NCBI RefSeq assembly: GCF_039134705.1
Contig: NZ_CP146256.1
Span: 2,480,001 to 2,544,000 of the forward strand
Source: Kineothrix sp. IPX-CK
GTDB lineage: Bacteria; Bacillota; Clostridia; Lachnospirales; Lachnospiraceae
DNA: 64,000 nt
Reading direction: 5' to 3'
The notes beneath the pieces were generated by a model. It made no database searches and was not told the origin of the DNA. It saw nothing but the letters and a program-made list of their open reading frames with translations. The position numbers were made by a program, and so were the translations under genes. Of the stretch, positions 9,872 to 18,243 are shown piece by piece. The stretch's first letter is position 1, and every line of letters starts with the position of its first letter.

Positions 9872-10775
9872 CCCAAAAATCCTCAATCTCTCTAAGAATT
9901 TCTTCCGCAGGTGTTAAAGTTGCTTCAATAATGGTTCTTCCTGTTTTCTTCAAATAATGCTTTATCATGTGGTAGCCGCAGGCATACCCGGCACAATATG
10001 GCAGACCTACAGGAAAATAGCCTTGCATATTCGCCATTTCATCACCATAAAGATACGCTGTCAAATTTTCCAGTCCTGTTACTTCAAGTCCCTCTTTGAT
10101 GATAGGCTTTATATATCCATTGAGCGTATCTGCATCTGTTTTTGCAACCCATGGGCCAACCATTTCCTCACCATAGATTGACACAGCAAAGTTTTCCGCC
10201 AATCCTTCGTTGACCATCATTCCTGCCAGTGATATATCATTTCTCCATTTTTCAAATTGGAAACGGACGTTATGATTAGACTCATGTGCAAGCGCAACAG
10301 GCATACGGTTCAGGGTGTAGGTATTCGGAATTAAGGAACCAAAAATGTAACCGGGTATTCCACCGTCTCCGCAATATCCTTCGTTCAAGATTGTATATGG
10401 ACTTTCCGGGTCAGAAAGCAATATCGTAAAAAGATAGCTTTTGACTGGAAGTTCAATACCCGCATTCACAAAAGCGTTTATAGAAACTTCAATAGATTCT
10501 TGACACTTGTCCCAAAACTGATTTTCAGAAAGCAATTCAATGCTTTCGCTTTGAGCATCATTCACTTTGGTTGGTGTTAAGAAGCCTAACATACTACTTG
10601 CCATAATCACATCATATCCATCTTTTTGCGGGGCTTTCAAAGGAATATTGTAGCAAGACCACTTGAATTCAAAGGGCTTCATTAACTCGTACCGATAAAT
10701 ATCATCTTTTTTATCTGACGGTGAGGTTAATATCTTCTTGTAAATTTCATCCGAACGGACGCTTCTAATTTCCAT
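9864..10775 (-). CDS. DUF2268-type putative Zn-dependent protease
   Basis: A 303-residue protein with ALAHESNHNVRF, giving an HExxH-type zinc motif (H164-E165-x-x-H168), and a downstream MMVNEGLAENFAV where the Glu could be a third ligand, as in gluzincins. The arrangement matches DUF2268, predicted zinc proteases widespread in Firmicutes. There is no signal peptide, so it is probably cytosolic. Its promoter has a 19-bp spacer with an inverted repeat, typical of activation by a MerR-family regulator, so the gene is probably induced by a small molecule or antibiotic-like signal. The MerR gene itself is not adjacent. Substrate unknown. Confidence 0.7.
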   Translation of the reverse strand: MEIRSVRSDEIYKKILTSPSDKKDDIYRYELMKPFEFKWSCYNIPLKAPQKDGYDVIMASSMLGFLTPTKVNDAQSESIELLSENQFWDKCQESIEVSINAFVNAGIELPVKSYLFTILLSDPESPYTILNEGYCGDGGIPGYIFGSLIPNTYTLNRMPVALAHESNHNVRFQFEKWRNDISLAGMMVNEGLAENFAVSIYGEEMVGPWVAKTDADTLNGYIKPIIKEGLEVTGLENLTAYLYGDEMANMQGYFPVGLPYCAGYACGYHMIKHYLKKTGRTIIEATLTPAEEILREIEDFWDE

Positions 10776-10809
10776 ATCATAAACTCCATTTCTGCTATAT
10801 CTATATTTT

Positions 10810-10840
10810 TCTATACGCTATGACGCAACGACAGGGTCAA
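10810..10840 (-). promoter_or_regulatory. MerR-type promoter (19-bp spacer) of the DUF2268 gene
   Basis: On the minus strand, TTGACC (10835-10840) and TATAGA (10810-10815) are separated by 19 bases. The spacer region carries the inverted repeat TGAC-N11-GTCA. An overlong spacer with a central dyad is the hallmark of MerR-family activated promoters. Confidence 0.6.
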
Positions 10841-10935
10841 GTGGTCTTGCAAAAAATATTGCTTGTATACATTCCAAAGTAAGTCAGACTTATGATAATG
10901 GCTTTTTCGCTCGCACTTCAATCATGCCTAAACAA

Positions 10936-10973
10936 AAATATCCCATGTACCAAACGCCTATACATGGGATATC
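10936..10973 (-). terminator. Intrinsic terminator of the ABC transporter operon
   Basis: On the minus strand, ATATCCCATGTA and TACATGGGATAT pair as a perfect 12-bp stem around a short loop, then TTTTTG. It lies about 50 bases beyond the DUF4340 stop codon. Confidence 0.7.
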
Positions 10974-11022
10974 TATATTCAAATATCTTTTTCTTAACAA
11001 TAATGGGACCTCTAGAATATTT

Positions 11023-11616
11023 CTATTCCCCATCCGTCTCAAAGCTTTCTCCGTCCGCCTCGGTACTTTCACTATCCAGCGTTTCCGTCTCAACGGTCTT
11101 CAAATCATCCAGACTTTTCGTAAAAGAATCTCTCGCAGTGCTATCCATGGTATAAACCATGTTCTCCCCCTTCACGCAAACGTAATATTTAGACACAGCG
11201 GAATTATAATCCCCTATTTCCAATGTAATATTTCCGTTCTCTGTAGTATAGGTTACCGTAATCTCAGGATTGTCCAGACCGTACTGAGACATATCCTCCA
11301 CATTTTCAATCACATCCTCGCTGGTAACGGAAACCGCCTCTTCAATAATATTTTCCAGCGCACCTGCATCTATGCTCACTGTTTTATCGCTGTTCTCATA
11401 CCAAACATCGCCCTCCTTCGTAAAGGAAAGCTCCCCGTTATCGTTTGTCAGGGAAAGTTCCTTTACGGAAGACGCATCGTCCTGCGTTATAGTATATGAT
11501 GCCGTCTCTTCTTCCTCCGTATGATTGTTATTATAATATTTCACTCCGGCATATGCGGCAGCTGTTGCAATAAGAAGAATCAGAATGACTGTCAATTGTA
11601 TTTTCTGTTTTTTCAT
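11023..11616 (-). CDS. DUF4340 domain lipoprotein-like/membrane-anchored protein
   Basis: 197 residues from MKKQKIQLTVILILLIATAA, a single N-terminal membrane anchor followed by an acidic extracellular domain. VWYENSDKTVSIDAGALENI and YGLDNPEITVTYTTENG match DUF4340, which in Firmicutes and Bacteroidetes is encoded next to GldA/GldG-like ABC transporters. The domain is shorter than usual DUF4340 proteins and has an acidic low-complexity tail. It lies 8 bases after the permease gene, so is cotranscribed. It probably forms the extracytoplasmic part of the exporter. The start chosen is the ATG after AGGATAT; a longer in-frame start exists at 11649. Confidence 0.7.
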   Translation of the reverse strand: MKKQKIQLTVILILLIATAAAYAGVKYYNNNHTEEEETASYTITQDDASSVKELSLTNDNGELSFTKEGDVWYENSDKTVSIDAGALENIIEEAVSVTSEDVIENVEDMSQYGLDNPEITVTYTTENGNITLEIGDYNSAVSKYYVCVKGENMVYTMDSTARDSFTKSLDDLKTVETETLDSESTEADGESFETDGE

Positions 11617-11624
11617 GATATATC

Positions 11625-13733
11625 CTATGCCTTTCTTCGCTTTAACCAAACGACGAATCCTCCTGCCAGAACTGCTAACGGCATAATTACTGTAACCAAA
11701 AGGCCTAGTAAAATAATATAAGACTGCGGGATAGTCAAATAACTTTCTTCATAGCTTTTAACCGGAATGGCGATTCCTTCCGTTTCCTCCGTCATTTCAC
11801 CAAGTGATCCGGCAAACAACTTCATATTCGCACCGGATACCATTGAATCTGCCGCATCCGTAAACAAATTTTCGCTGGAATAAATGACTGCTGTGGACTG
11901 CGTCTCACCGTTTGTCTTTACTGCTTTTACTCCCAAGGTAAAGGGACCATCCACGTCGCCCTCCTGTTTCGAATAATCCGTCGTTCCGTTCACGTCCGCT
12001 CTTGCATAAGCTTCGTCACTAGTGGAAAGAAGAGGTGTAAGAGATAAATCATCCCCCGTATCTTCCGGCAAAAGGAATCCCTGTGCATAAGGTGCAAATA
12101 TATACGAATCGCTGGCAGAACTGGTAACCGTGTCCGATTCCACCGTAGGCAATATGTAGAAAGGACTTTGATAATAAGCGCCCTCGGCTCCCTCTAATAC
12201 CAGGCCATCCGCTACACCTACGCTGTAATAGTCCAGAATCTTGTAGAAATTCGTCATGTCCGCATCCGTCCATGTACTGATGATCAGCGCATTTCCGCCC
12301 TTTTGCAAATAATTCAACACCTTGTTCGTATCGTCCTCGGAAAAATCAGACGTAGGCGCATTGATAATGATTCCTTCTGCATCTTCCGGAATGCTGTCAT
12401 ACTGCAACAGATTAATGGATTCGTAATCGATATTCGCCTTTGCTATCGTATCATTAAAATCTGTCTCAAAAGCCAGCTCACCATGTCCCTCCAATACGTA
12501 CATTTTCGGCATATTATCGCTGGTCACATAGGAAATAGCGCTTGTAATCTGACCCTCTCCGTCATAGCCTGTTATCGTCGTTTCATAGGTCGTATAATCC
12601 ATGCTTGTTTCGAAAACAGAACTGTAATCCACTACCTTATTTCTTTTATCGCTGACTACGATCAAACTATTTCTCGATACGGAAGCATCTGTATACTGTG
12701 TATAGAACTTCGGATTAACAAGCGGGTCCACATAAGAAATATTTATATGGCCGGAAAGCTGCTCGTACTGCTCCAGCGTCTTTTTCAAAGTCGTATCCTG
12801 TGAGCTTTCATTGGACAAAACATAAATCGTTACGTCCTCCTCTACTTTTCCAAGCAAGTCCTTCGTTTCATCCGACAGTGAAAACAGCTTATTCGCCGTT
12901 ACGTCAAAAGCCGTATATTTAGTCGGGATCTCCGAAACAAATAGATTCAAGACCACTGCAGCAGCAATGGATATTACCACCATGGCGGAACTGTACGCCC
13001 CTATTTTCAAGCTCTTTACCGATACACTGTAGCGTCTCTTCTGGATAGACTGAGTGGTCAAAAAAAGTGCCAGTAAAATAATCGTGACATAATATACCGC
13101 GCTCTTTAAATTGAAAGTTCCCTCCACCATATTGTCAAAACGCGATATCAGGTCGAAGGCTCTGAGTATCTTCGTAAGAAGATTTCCTGTTGTTGAAATC
13201 ATATTACATATTCCTGCCATTACATAGCCCAGAAATAATACAGCAAAGGAAATAACTGCGGCGATTACCTGACTTTCCGTCAAAGAGGAAATAAAAATAC
13301 CGATCGCGATACAGGTAAGTCCGTACAGATAAAATGCAAAAATGGATACATAGGCTTCCAAAAAGGACACCGTTCCGAATACGCTCAGAACGATCGGGTA
13401 TATACATATGATAAGGACAGGAATAGTAAATACCGCCCCAAGAGCAAAAAACTTACCCGCTACAATTTTGCCTACCGATATGGGTGCTGTCAAAATAAGC
13501 TGATCCGTCTTCTGTCTCCTCTCCTCAGCAAGTATTCTCATCGTCAGAATCGGTACACTGATAATGAAAATAAATATAATGCCGGAAAGTGCGTATGAAA
13601 TCTTCGGATAGCCGCTAAGCAGGTTATATACCGTTACATAAATACCGGTAATACATAAAATAATGCCGATGAACAAGCATCCGATAAAGGATTGAAAATA
13701 AGATTTAAACTCCCTTTTAAATATTGCCGTCAT
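11625..13733 (-). CDS. ABC-2 permease fused to GldG-like auxiliary domain
   Basis: 702 residues. The first ~240 form a six-helix ABC-2 permease (MTAIFKREFKSYFQSFIGCL; TMRILAEERRQKTDQLILTAP). A second half follows with a membrane anchor near residue 250, a large extracytoplasmic GldG-like domain (VLEGHGELAFETDF, NALIISTWTDADMTNFYKIL) and a C-terminal membrane helix before RRRKA. GldG-type domains accompany ATPases of gliding or export systems. In Clostridia such fused permeases form exporters of unknown cargo. It overlaps the ATPase gene by 17 bases, a tight operon with the DUF4340 gene. Confidence 0.85.
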   Translation of the reverse strand: MTAIFKREFKSYFQSFIGCLFIGIILCITGIYVTVYNLLSGYPKISYALSGIIFIFIISVPILTMRILAEERRQKTDQLILTAPISVGKIVAGKFFALGAVFTIPVLIICIYPIVLSVFGTVSFLEAYVSIFAFYLYGLTCIAIGIFISSLTESQVIAAVISFAVLFLGYVMAGICNMISTTGNLLTKILRAFDLISRFDNMVEGTFNLKSAVYYVTIILLALFLTTQSIQKRRYSVSVKSLKIGAYSSAMVVISIAAAVVLNLFVSEIPTKYTAFDVTANKLFSLSDETKDLLGKVEEDVTIYVLSNESSQDTTLKKTLEQYEQLSGHINISYVDPLVNPKFYTQYTDASVSRNSLIVVSDKRNKVVDYSSVFETSMDYTTYETTITGYDGEGQITSAISYVTSDNMPKMYVLEGHGELAFETDFNDTIAKANIDYESINLLQYDSIPEDAEGIIINAPTSDFSEDDTNKVLNYLQKGGNALIISTWTDADMTNFYKILDYYSVGVADGLVLEGAEGAYYQSPFYILPTVESDTVTSSASDSYIFAPYAQGFLLPEDTGDDLSLTPLLSTSDEAYARADVNGTTDYSKQEGDVDGPFTLGVKAVKTNGETQSTAVIYSSENLFTDAADSMVSGANMKLFAGSLGEMTEETEGIAIPVKSYEESYLTIPQSYIILLGLLVTVIMPLAVLAGGFVVWLKRRKA

Positions 13734-14790
13734 CTTCGTTCTCCCCCTCTTCTTCCGCTTCAGCAGTTACTTTAATCTCTTCATGTTGTTCCTTATTATC
13801 GTTTTCATCGATTTCGGTATCGTTTTCTTCCTCATCACTTGCTCTTCCCGCATCCTTGCTTTCCTCTGACGAAGTAAGCTGCAGAAAAATATCCTCCAAG
13901 GTCTCAGCCTGTCTGCTCATAGCGATTACCGGAAGCTCGTTCTCTGCCAAGGCAGTTCCCGCCTCGCGGCTGATGTCCACATCCGAGGGAGTCGTGATAG
14001 AAATCTCCACGGCATCTTCGTTTTCTATGTATGCAATCTCTTTTATACCGGTGATATTTCCAAGCACTAATTGAATTTCTTCTTTATTGCCAAGTACTGT
14101 TATATTCAAATCTGCCGTTCCGGTTTTTAACTTTTGTAAGCCCTCCGGCGAATCGCTTGCCACCAGCTTACCCTTAGAAATAATCATGATATGGTCACAA
14201 ACCGCACTCACCTCGGATAAAATATGGGAGCTTAGGATTACAGTATGATTTTCTCCAAGCCTGCGGATCAAATCTCTGATCTCAATGATCTGCTTCGGGT
14301 CCAGACCTACCGTCGGCTCATCCAGTATGATTACCTCAGGATATCCCAGAATTGCCTGCGCTAGGCCGACACGCTGTTTATACCCCTTAGAAAGGTTCTT
14401 AATGAGCCTCTTGGAGACATCTGATATCATTGTCATATCCATGACTTCTTCTATTTGTTTCTTTCTCTCTTCTTTAGAAATCTTTTTAAGTTCCGCTACG
14501 AATTTCAAATATTCATGTACGGTCATTTCAGGATAAAGCGGAGGAAATTCAGGCAGATAACCGATGCACCTTTTTGCCTCCTCCGGATTTGTGAGAATAT
14601 CGTAACCGTTAATCTTAACGCTCCCCTCGGTAGCCGCCAGATAGCCGGTCATGATATTCATTGTCGTAGATTTCCCTGCGCCGTTAGGTCCTAAGAAACC
14701 GTAGATTTGTCCCTTTTCCACATGAAAGCTCAGGTGGTCTACAGCGGTATGCCCTCCATACTTTTTTACTAAGTTCTCAACCTCAATCAA
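13717..14790 (-). CDS. ABC transporter ATP-binding protein (GldA/CcmA type)
   Basis: 357 residues. Walker A is GPNGAGKST (~34-42), the signature motif NLSKGYKQRVGLAQAI (~133-148) and Walker B VIILDEPTVGLDP, followed by the H-loop in VILSSHILSEV. A C-terminal regulatory domain and a long, highly acidic tail (from about residue 310, rich in Glu and Asp) are unusual. It powers the fused permease encoded next. Translation starts at TTG (14788-14790) with AAGGAGG eight bases upstream. Confidence 0.9.
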   Translation of the reverse strand: MIEVENLVKKYGGHTAVDHLSFHVEKGQIYGFLGPNGAGKSTTMNIMTGYLAATEGSVKINGYDILTNPEEAKRCIGYLPEFPPLYPEMTVHEYLKFVAELKKISKEERKKQIEEVMDMTMISDVSKRLIKNLSKGYKQRVGLAQAILGYPEVIILDEPTVGLDPKQIIEIRDLIRRLGENHTVILSSHILSEVSAVCDHIMIISKGKLVASDSPEGLQKLKTGTADLNITVLGNKEEIQLVLGNITGIKEIAYIENEDAVEISITTPSDVDISREAGTALAENELPVIAMSRQAETLEDIFLQLTSSEESKDAGRASDEEENDTEIDENDNKEQHEEIKVTAEAEEEGENEDDGNI

Positions 14791-14964
14791 AATAATATCC
14801 TCCTTGTCCGCCTGAATTCACAGACAGTTTTCTTCTACTAATGTAATATTAAATTGTGTTTATTTTCTTTAGATTATGTGAAAAAAATGTGAAGATATTA
14901 ACACCCCAAAATATCCCTATCATATAATGTATTAAAAATATTCTAAACTTATGAAAGGAGTATT

Positions 14965-15135
14965 ATGCAGGATTATAATTTTAATGAATATTTGGACCGT
15001 TTTCCGGTAGCTATGGCATATGTACCGTGGCAGAATCTTACGCAAATTTATGATGATTTGGATAAAGCCTACTGTATTGGCACTGTTTTTCCGGAGTTAG
15101 CAAAACCTTTTACAGGAAGGAGATGCGTAAAATGA
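14965..15135 (+). CDS. cotJA: Spore coat associated protein CotJA
   Basis: A 56-residue protein, MQDYNFNEYLDRFPVAMAYV, then PWQNLTQIYDDLDKAYCIGT and VFPELAKPF, the hallmark of CotJA. Together with CotJB and CotJC it forms the CotJ layer of the inner spore coat. GAAAGGAG lies seven bases before the ATG. Upstream, CATATAAT (14930-14937) resembles a SigE -10 box, as expected for mother-cell expression, but no convincing -35 at the proper spacing was found. Its stop codon overlaps the cotJB start (ATGA). Confidence 0.9.
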   Translation: MQDYNFNEYLDRFPVAMAYVPWQNLTQIYDDLDKAYCIGTVFPELAKPFTGRRCVK

Positions 15136-15401
15136 ATCCAAAAATGAGCACAGAGCAGGAAAACATGCTGCATAATATCGGTGTGGTGGATTTCGTTGCC
15201 GTTGAGATGACATTATATCTGGACACTCACCCTACGGACAGGGAAGCTATGGAATACTTCAATCATTATATGCGTCTAAAAAACCAGATGATGAGGGATT
15301 ATTCGAACAAATTCGGGCCTCTTTCGCTTTCCGTTGCGGATAATAGCAGTAAAGAGTGGAAATGGGCATTACAGCCTATGCCTTGGGAAGGAGGATGTTA
15401 G
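15132..15401 (+). CDS. cotJB: Spore coat protein CotJB
   Basis: 89 residues. DFVAVEMTLYLDTHPTDREA, then YFNHYMRLKNQMMRDYSNKF and a terminal WALQPMPWEGG are the CotJB signature. The ATG at 15132 is preferred over the in-frame one at 15123 because GGAAGGAG overlaps the earlier one, leaving the later at normal spacing. It overlaps cotJA by four bases and is three bases from cotJC, so the three are one operon. Confidence 0.9.
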   Translation: MNPKMSTEQENMLHNIGVVDFVAVEMTLYLDTHPTDREAMEYFNHYMRLKNQMMRDYSNKFGPLSLSVADNSSKEWKWALQPMPWEGGC

Positions 15402-15404
15402 TAT

Positions 15405-16139
15405 ATGTGGAGTTATGAAAAAAGATTACAGTTTCCGGTAAAGATCACCCAGCCCAATGCAAAACTTGCCCAAGTTATCATAAGCCAGTACGGTGGGCCT
15501 GACGGAGAAATGGGCGCTTCCATGCGTTATCTTTCACAGAGATATGCCATGCCCTATAATGAAGTGGCCGGACTACTTACCGACATCGGTACGGAGGAAT
15601 TAGCCCATCTGGAAATGGTGGCTACCATTGTTCACCAATTAACGAAAAACCTCTCTATGGAAGAAATAGAAAACTCCGGCTTCGCTAATTATTATGTAGA
15701 TCATACCGTAGGAATCTGGCCGCAGGCCGCAGGCGGAGTACCCTTTAATGCTAATCAATTCCAATCGAAGGGGGACCCTATTACTGATTTAGTAGAAGAT
15801 ATGGCTGCAGAGCAGAAAGCGCGTTCCACATACGACAACATTTTACGTCTCATTCACGATCAGGAAGTTTGTGAACCAATCCGTTTCCTGCGTGCAAGAG
15901 AAATCGTACATTTTCAGCGTTTCGGTGAAGCAAAGCGTACATATATAAATAAAAAAATTTGCTTTGGTTTTAGAGAAGTATCATATGTTCCATTCAATAG
16001 AAATCGTATCATTATCTATGTAAATGACTTTAATGAGAATATCAGCAATCTTCTGTTTATCTTCTATACTCAATTCATCCCAAATTTCAATATGATTATT
16101 TATCTTCTCCAAATTATTTATTGGTTTATTGGCAGATAA
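15405..16139 (+). pseudogene. cotJC: cotJC, 3' end displaced by the integrated element
   Basis: CotJC is the manganese-catalase-like spore coat protein. The first ~176 residues match throughout: MWSYEKRLQFPVKITQPNAK, QYGGPDGEMGASMRYLSQRY, DIGTEELAHLEMVATIVHQL (metal-binding E and ExxH), DMAAEQKARSTYDNI and FLRAREIVHFQRFGEA. After RFGEA (about 15933) the normal C-terminus is lost and the frame runs into unrelated element DNA for ~68 codons, overlapping the end of the recombinase gene on the other strand. All catalase-core metal ligands expected before this point are still encoded, so the chimeric product might still fold. Precise excision would restore the gene. The remaining 3' end is not in the window. 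Confidence 0.85.
15925..15950 (+). other. Left attachment junction (attL region) in cotJC
   Basis: Homology of the coat frame stops between about 15930 and 15938 (after codons for RFGEA). From 15939 the sequence becomes AT-rich and the serine recombinase gene ends 40 bases later. The exact 2-3 bp crossover core cannot be fixed without the right end or an empty site. Confidence 0.6.
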
Positions 16140-17486
16140 GGAAATGATCTTCTCCTGCAGCTTTTTCTTTTCGGCATCCAGTTGATCTATACGCATATTG
16201 ATATATTGCATTAACGTAGTTGATGCCTCAGAGACCTTATTGAGCAAGGCTTCTATTTCCTTGTCCATTTCCAGCATTTCCATTTTATACTTACTATAAG
16301 ATACGTTCCCGGACTTCTCGATTTCATTTGACAAATACTGGAACTTTTTAAGCTCCTCTTTCATTTCATTATAGATGTGATTTTCAAAGATATGAGCATA
16401 AATCGTCTGCTCACTCCCCTTACATCTAATATTATATCTCATTCCAGAACACTGCAGGTAACGTAATCCGGTAGTATTGGATTTTGTAACAATATAAGCA
16501 TAACCACATTTTTTGCATTTTACTTTTCCGGTCAGCCAGGAACGTTTCCCTTTTTTTGTACGGGCACATTGATTGTTGTTTAATAGCTTCCAACGGCATT
16601 TAAGCCATGTTTCCGAATCAATGATACCTTCATGCGGGGCAAGCACTAAATCCCGGTCAGTCAGATCCGATTGCTTTCTCCTATCCTTATCCTTGCCTTT
16701 ATACAAAAAAGCGCCGTTGGAACCTATAAAGCAAGCTGCCTCACTTATGATGTTAGTACCCTGACTTAGAAAAAAGTTATAAATATCAATATCTGCTCTT
16801 ACATAGATCGGATTTCTTATAATATCACTGATTCTTGCCGTACACCACTTTTTATCATCTCCAGATCCATCACTTATAAGTCGTCTAAAGATATCTCCCA
16901 ACGTTGCGTCCTGATTTGCGTACATATCAAATATCATTTTAACTCTGTTCGCTTCTTCCGGATCGGGAATGAATCTGGAAGTGAGAACGCCGTCAATACT
17001 AGTCTCTTCAAGCCTAAAGCCATAGGGAATACGGCCGCCCATATAATATCCCCTATGGCTCTTTGAATAGTAAGCATCCGTAACTCGCTTTTGTATCGTT
17101 TCTCTCTCAAGCTGGGCGAAAACGATACAGATATTTAACATTGCACGTCCCATTGGCGTAGAAGTGTCAAACTTTTCTGTGGAAGAAACAAACTCAACAT
17201 TGTACTTCTGAAACAGCTCCATCATATTGGAAAAATCCAGAATAGAACGGCTTATACGGTCAAGTTTGTAAACAATTACTCTTTTTATCTTTCCTTCTTT
17301 TATGGCTTTTATCAATCTTTCAAAATCAGGACGGTTGGTATTCTTGCCGCTAAACCCTTTATCGACAAAAGTTTCATATTCGTTCCCATGGGTTTCGTAT
17401 CTGCAAAAGTCAAGTTGGCTTTCGATGGATATACTATCTTTTTTGTCTAATGACTGTCTGGCGTATAATGCATCAATAGGATACAC
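15981..17486 (-). CDS. Large serine recombinase (integrase/excisionase)
   Basis: 501 residues. The resolvase domain starts MYPIDALYARQSLDKKDSIS with the nucleophile Ser12, then VIVYKLDRISRS and FAQLERETIQKRV. A 'recombinase' domain follows (IPYGFR; GDIFRRLISDGSG), then a zinc ribbon (CKKCGYAYIV and LQCSGMRYNIRCKG) and a C-terminal coiled-coil segment (~370-450). It ends ~45 bases from the cotJC junction, the usual position for the integrase of such elements. The start codon is GTG after AAGGAGGT. A SigA-type promoter lies upstream. It should integrate and excise the element by attP x attB recombination at cotJC. Confidence 0.93.
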   Translation of the reverse strand: MYPIDALYARQSLDKKDSISIESQLDFCRYETHGNEYETFVDKGFSGKNTNRPDFERLIKAIKEGKIKRVIVYKLDRISRSILDFSNMMELFQKYNVEFVSSTEKFDTSTPMGRAMLNICIVFAQLERETIQKRVTDAYYSKSHRGYYMGGRIPYGFRLEETSIDGVLTSRFIPDPEEANRVKMIFDMYANQDATLGDIFRRLISDGSGDDKKWCTARISDIIRNPIYVRADIDIYNFFLSQGTNIISEAACFIGSNGAFLYKGKDKDRRKQSDLTDRDLVLAPHEGIIDSETWLKCRWKLLNNNQCARTKKGKRSWLTGKVKCKKCGYAYIVTKSNTTGLRYLQCSGMRYNIRCKGSEQTIYAHIFENHIYNEMKEELKKFQYLSNEIEKSGNVSYSKYKMEMLEMDKEIEALLNKVSEASTTLMQYINMRIDQLDAEKKKLQEKIISLSANKPINNLEKINNHIEIWDELSIEDKQKIADILIKVIYIDNDTISIEWNI

Positions 17487-17535
17487 CTTAAACCTCCTTT
17501 ATAAACGGTAAGGACAGTCACTCTTTATCTATGAC

Positions 17536-17565
17536 ATTATACCTTATTCTCCTATTTTGAATCAA
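17536..17565 (-). promoter_or_regulatory. SigA-type promoter of the serine recombinase
   Basis: On the minus strand, TTGATT (17560-17565) and TATAAT (17536-17541) are 18 bases apart. The -35 box overlaps the stop codon of the 54-residue ORF upstream. Confidence 0.6.
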
Positions 17566-17726
17566 TGATTACTGTACTTTCTATAAACTTCATACAGTTC
17601 CTTTTCGACATATTTTCTATTTTTTAGTTCTTCGTCGGCAGAAAATACTGGCTTCTTGTTGACAATCGTAAATGGCAGCTTATTGCTCATATTTTCTTCC
17701 TTAGATAAAAGTATTGTCTGTTCCAT
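17562..17726 (-). CDS. 54-residue protein upstream of the recombinase
   Basis: Reads MEQTILLSKEENMSNKLPFT, then IVNKKPVFSADEELKNRKYV, ending YRKYSNH. CAAGGAGG seven bases before the ATG is an excellent ribosome site. Not recognised. A small charged protein next to a large serine integrase is where recombination directionality factors are often encoded (compare the 58-residue SprB of SPbeta), so a role in excision is a reasonable guess, but there is no sequence evidence for it. Confidence 0.6.
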   Translation of the reverse strand: MEQTILLSKEENMSNKLPFTIVNKKPVFSADEELKNRKYVEKELYEVYRKYSNH

Positions 17727-17798
17727 AAATCGGCCTCCTTGTTTACAATATCTTATTCTTTTTCTGTTTTGTCCTATTACATGATAATGAACTTAATG

Positions 17799-17825
17799 TG
17801 ATGCACGTAAGGGGGACGTGCATCA
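17799..17825. repeat. Perfect inverted repeat (10-bp arms, 7-base loop)
   Basis: TGATGCACGT and ACGTGCATCA flank AAGGGGG. It is GC-richer than its surroundings and lies between the 54-residue ORF and the RNA candidate. It has no U tract; it may be an operator, a recombinase accessory site or part of an RNA. Confidence 0.6.
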
Positions 17826-17879
17826 GCATTTTAAAGGGGTTTGTGATGAATGAACATACATCACATTAAATTCACTATT

Positions 17880-18180
17880 TTCTTGCCGGCGGCAGTTGGT
17901 CTGCTCCACGAGAATCTTATCTCCCGCATGGTTCTCATGCGGCCCTATCCATTGCCTGCGACGCTCTTAACGCTCGGACTGTGGCTATAAGGGAGTATCA
18001 TTATTACTGCTTTATGCCTCATCGCTCCATTTCTCACCACGAAATAGTTAATAGAACAGTTACCGCTCCCCTCATAAGATATACTCTATATTCGGATTAT
18101 GGCGTTACTTCTATTTAAGCTCCACATAAACAGACGTTTCCGGTCTTTATATGACATGATAATCACCACTTATCATGTTT
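17880..18180 (-). ncRNA. Structured RNA candidate, HEARO / IscB-omegaRNA-like
   Basis: A gene-free 300-base stretch dense in pairings. On the minus strand, CCGCATG-AGAAC-CATGCGG is a 7-bp hairpin whose loop GAGAA can pair with TTCTC 10 bases downstream, a pseudoknot. ATTTC/GAAAT and GGAG/CTCC stems occur further 5'. At the 5' end, ACATGATAA-N7-TTATCATGT is a perfect 9-bp hairpin. Length, pseudoknot and stretches such as GAGCGATGAGGC and CAGTCCGAGC recall HEARO RNAs of IscB/IsrB transposons. No IscB gene follows, so it would be an orphan copy. No long ORF is present on either strand. The RNA nature is plausible, the class uncertain. Confidence 0.4.
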
Positions 18181-18243
18181 TTTTCAAAGATCGCTTCTAT
18201 AATAATAAGACCTAGATTCTATGAAGAAATCAAAAGCCTTTTA

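Noticed and set aside
10890..11155. Overlapping ORFs around 10.9-11.1 kb
   Set aside because: They run through the terminator hairpin and antisense to the DUF4340 gene.
15981..16139. C-terminal tail of the cotJC frame as real coat sequence
   Set aside because: It is antisense to the recombinase 3' end and unlike CotJC; it is read-through into the element.
17799..18177. Hairpins near the recombinase as a CRISPR remnant
   Set aside because: No repeat-spacer periodicity and no cas genes.
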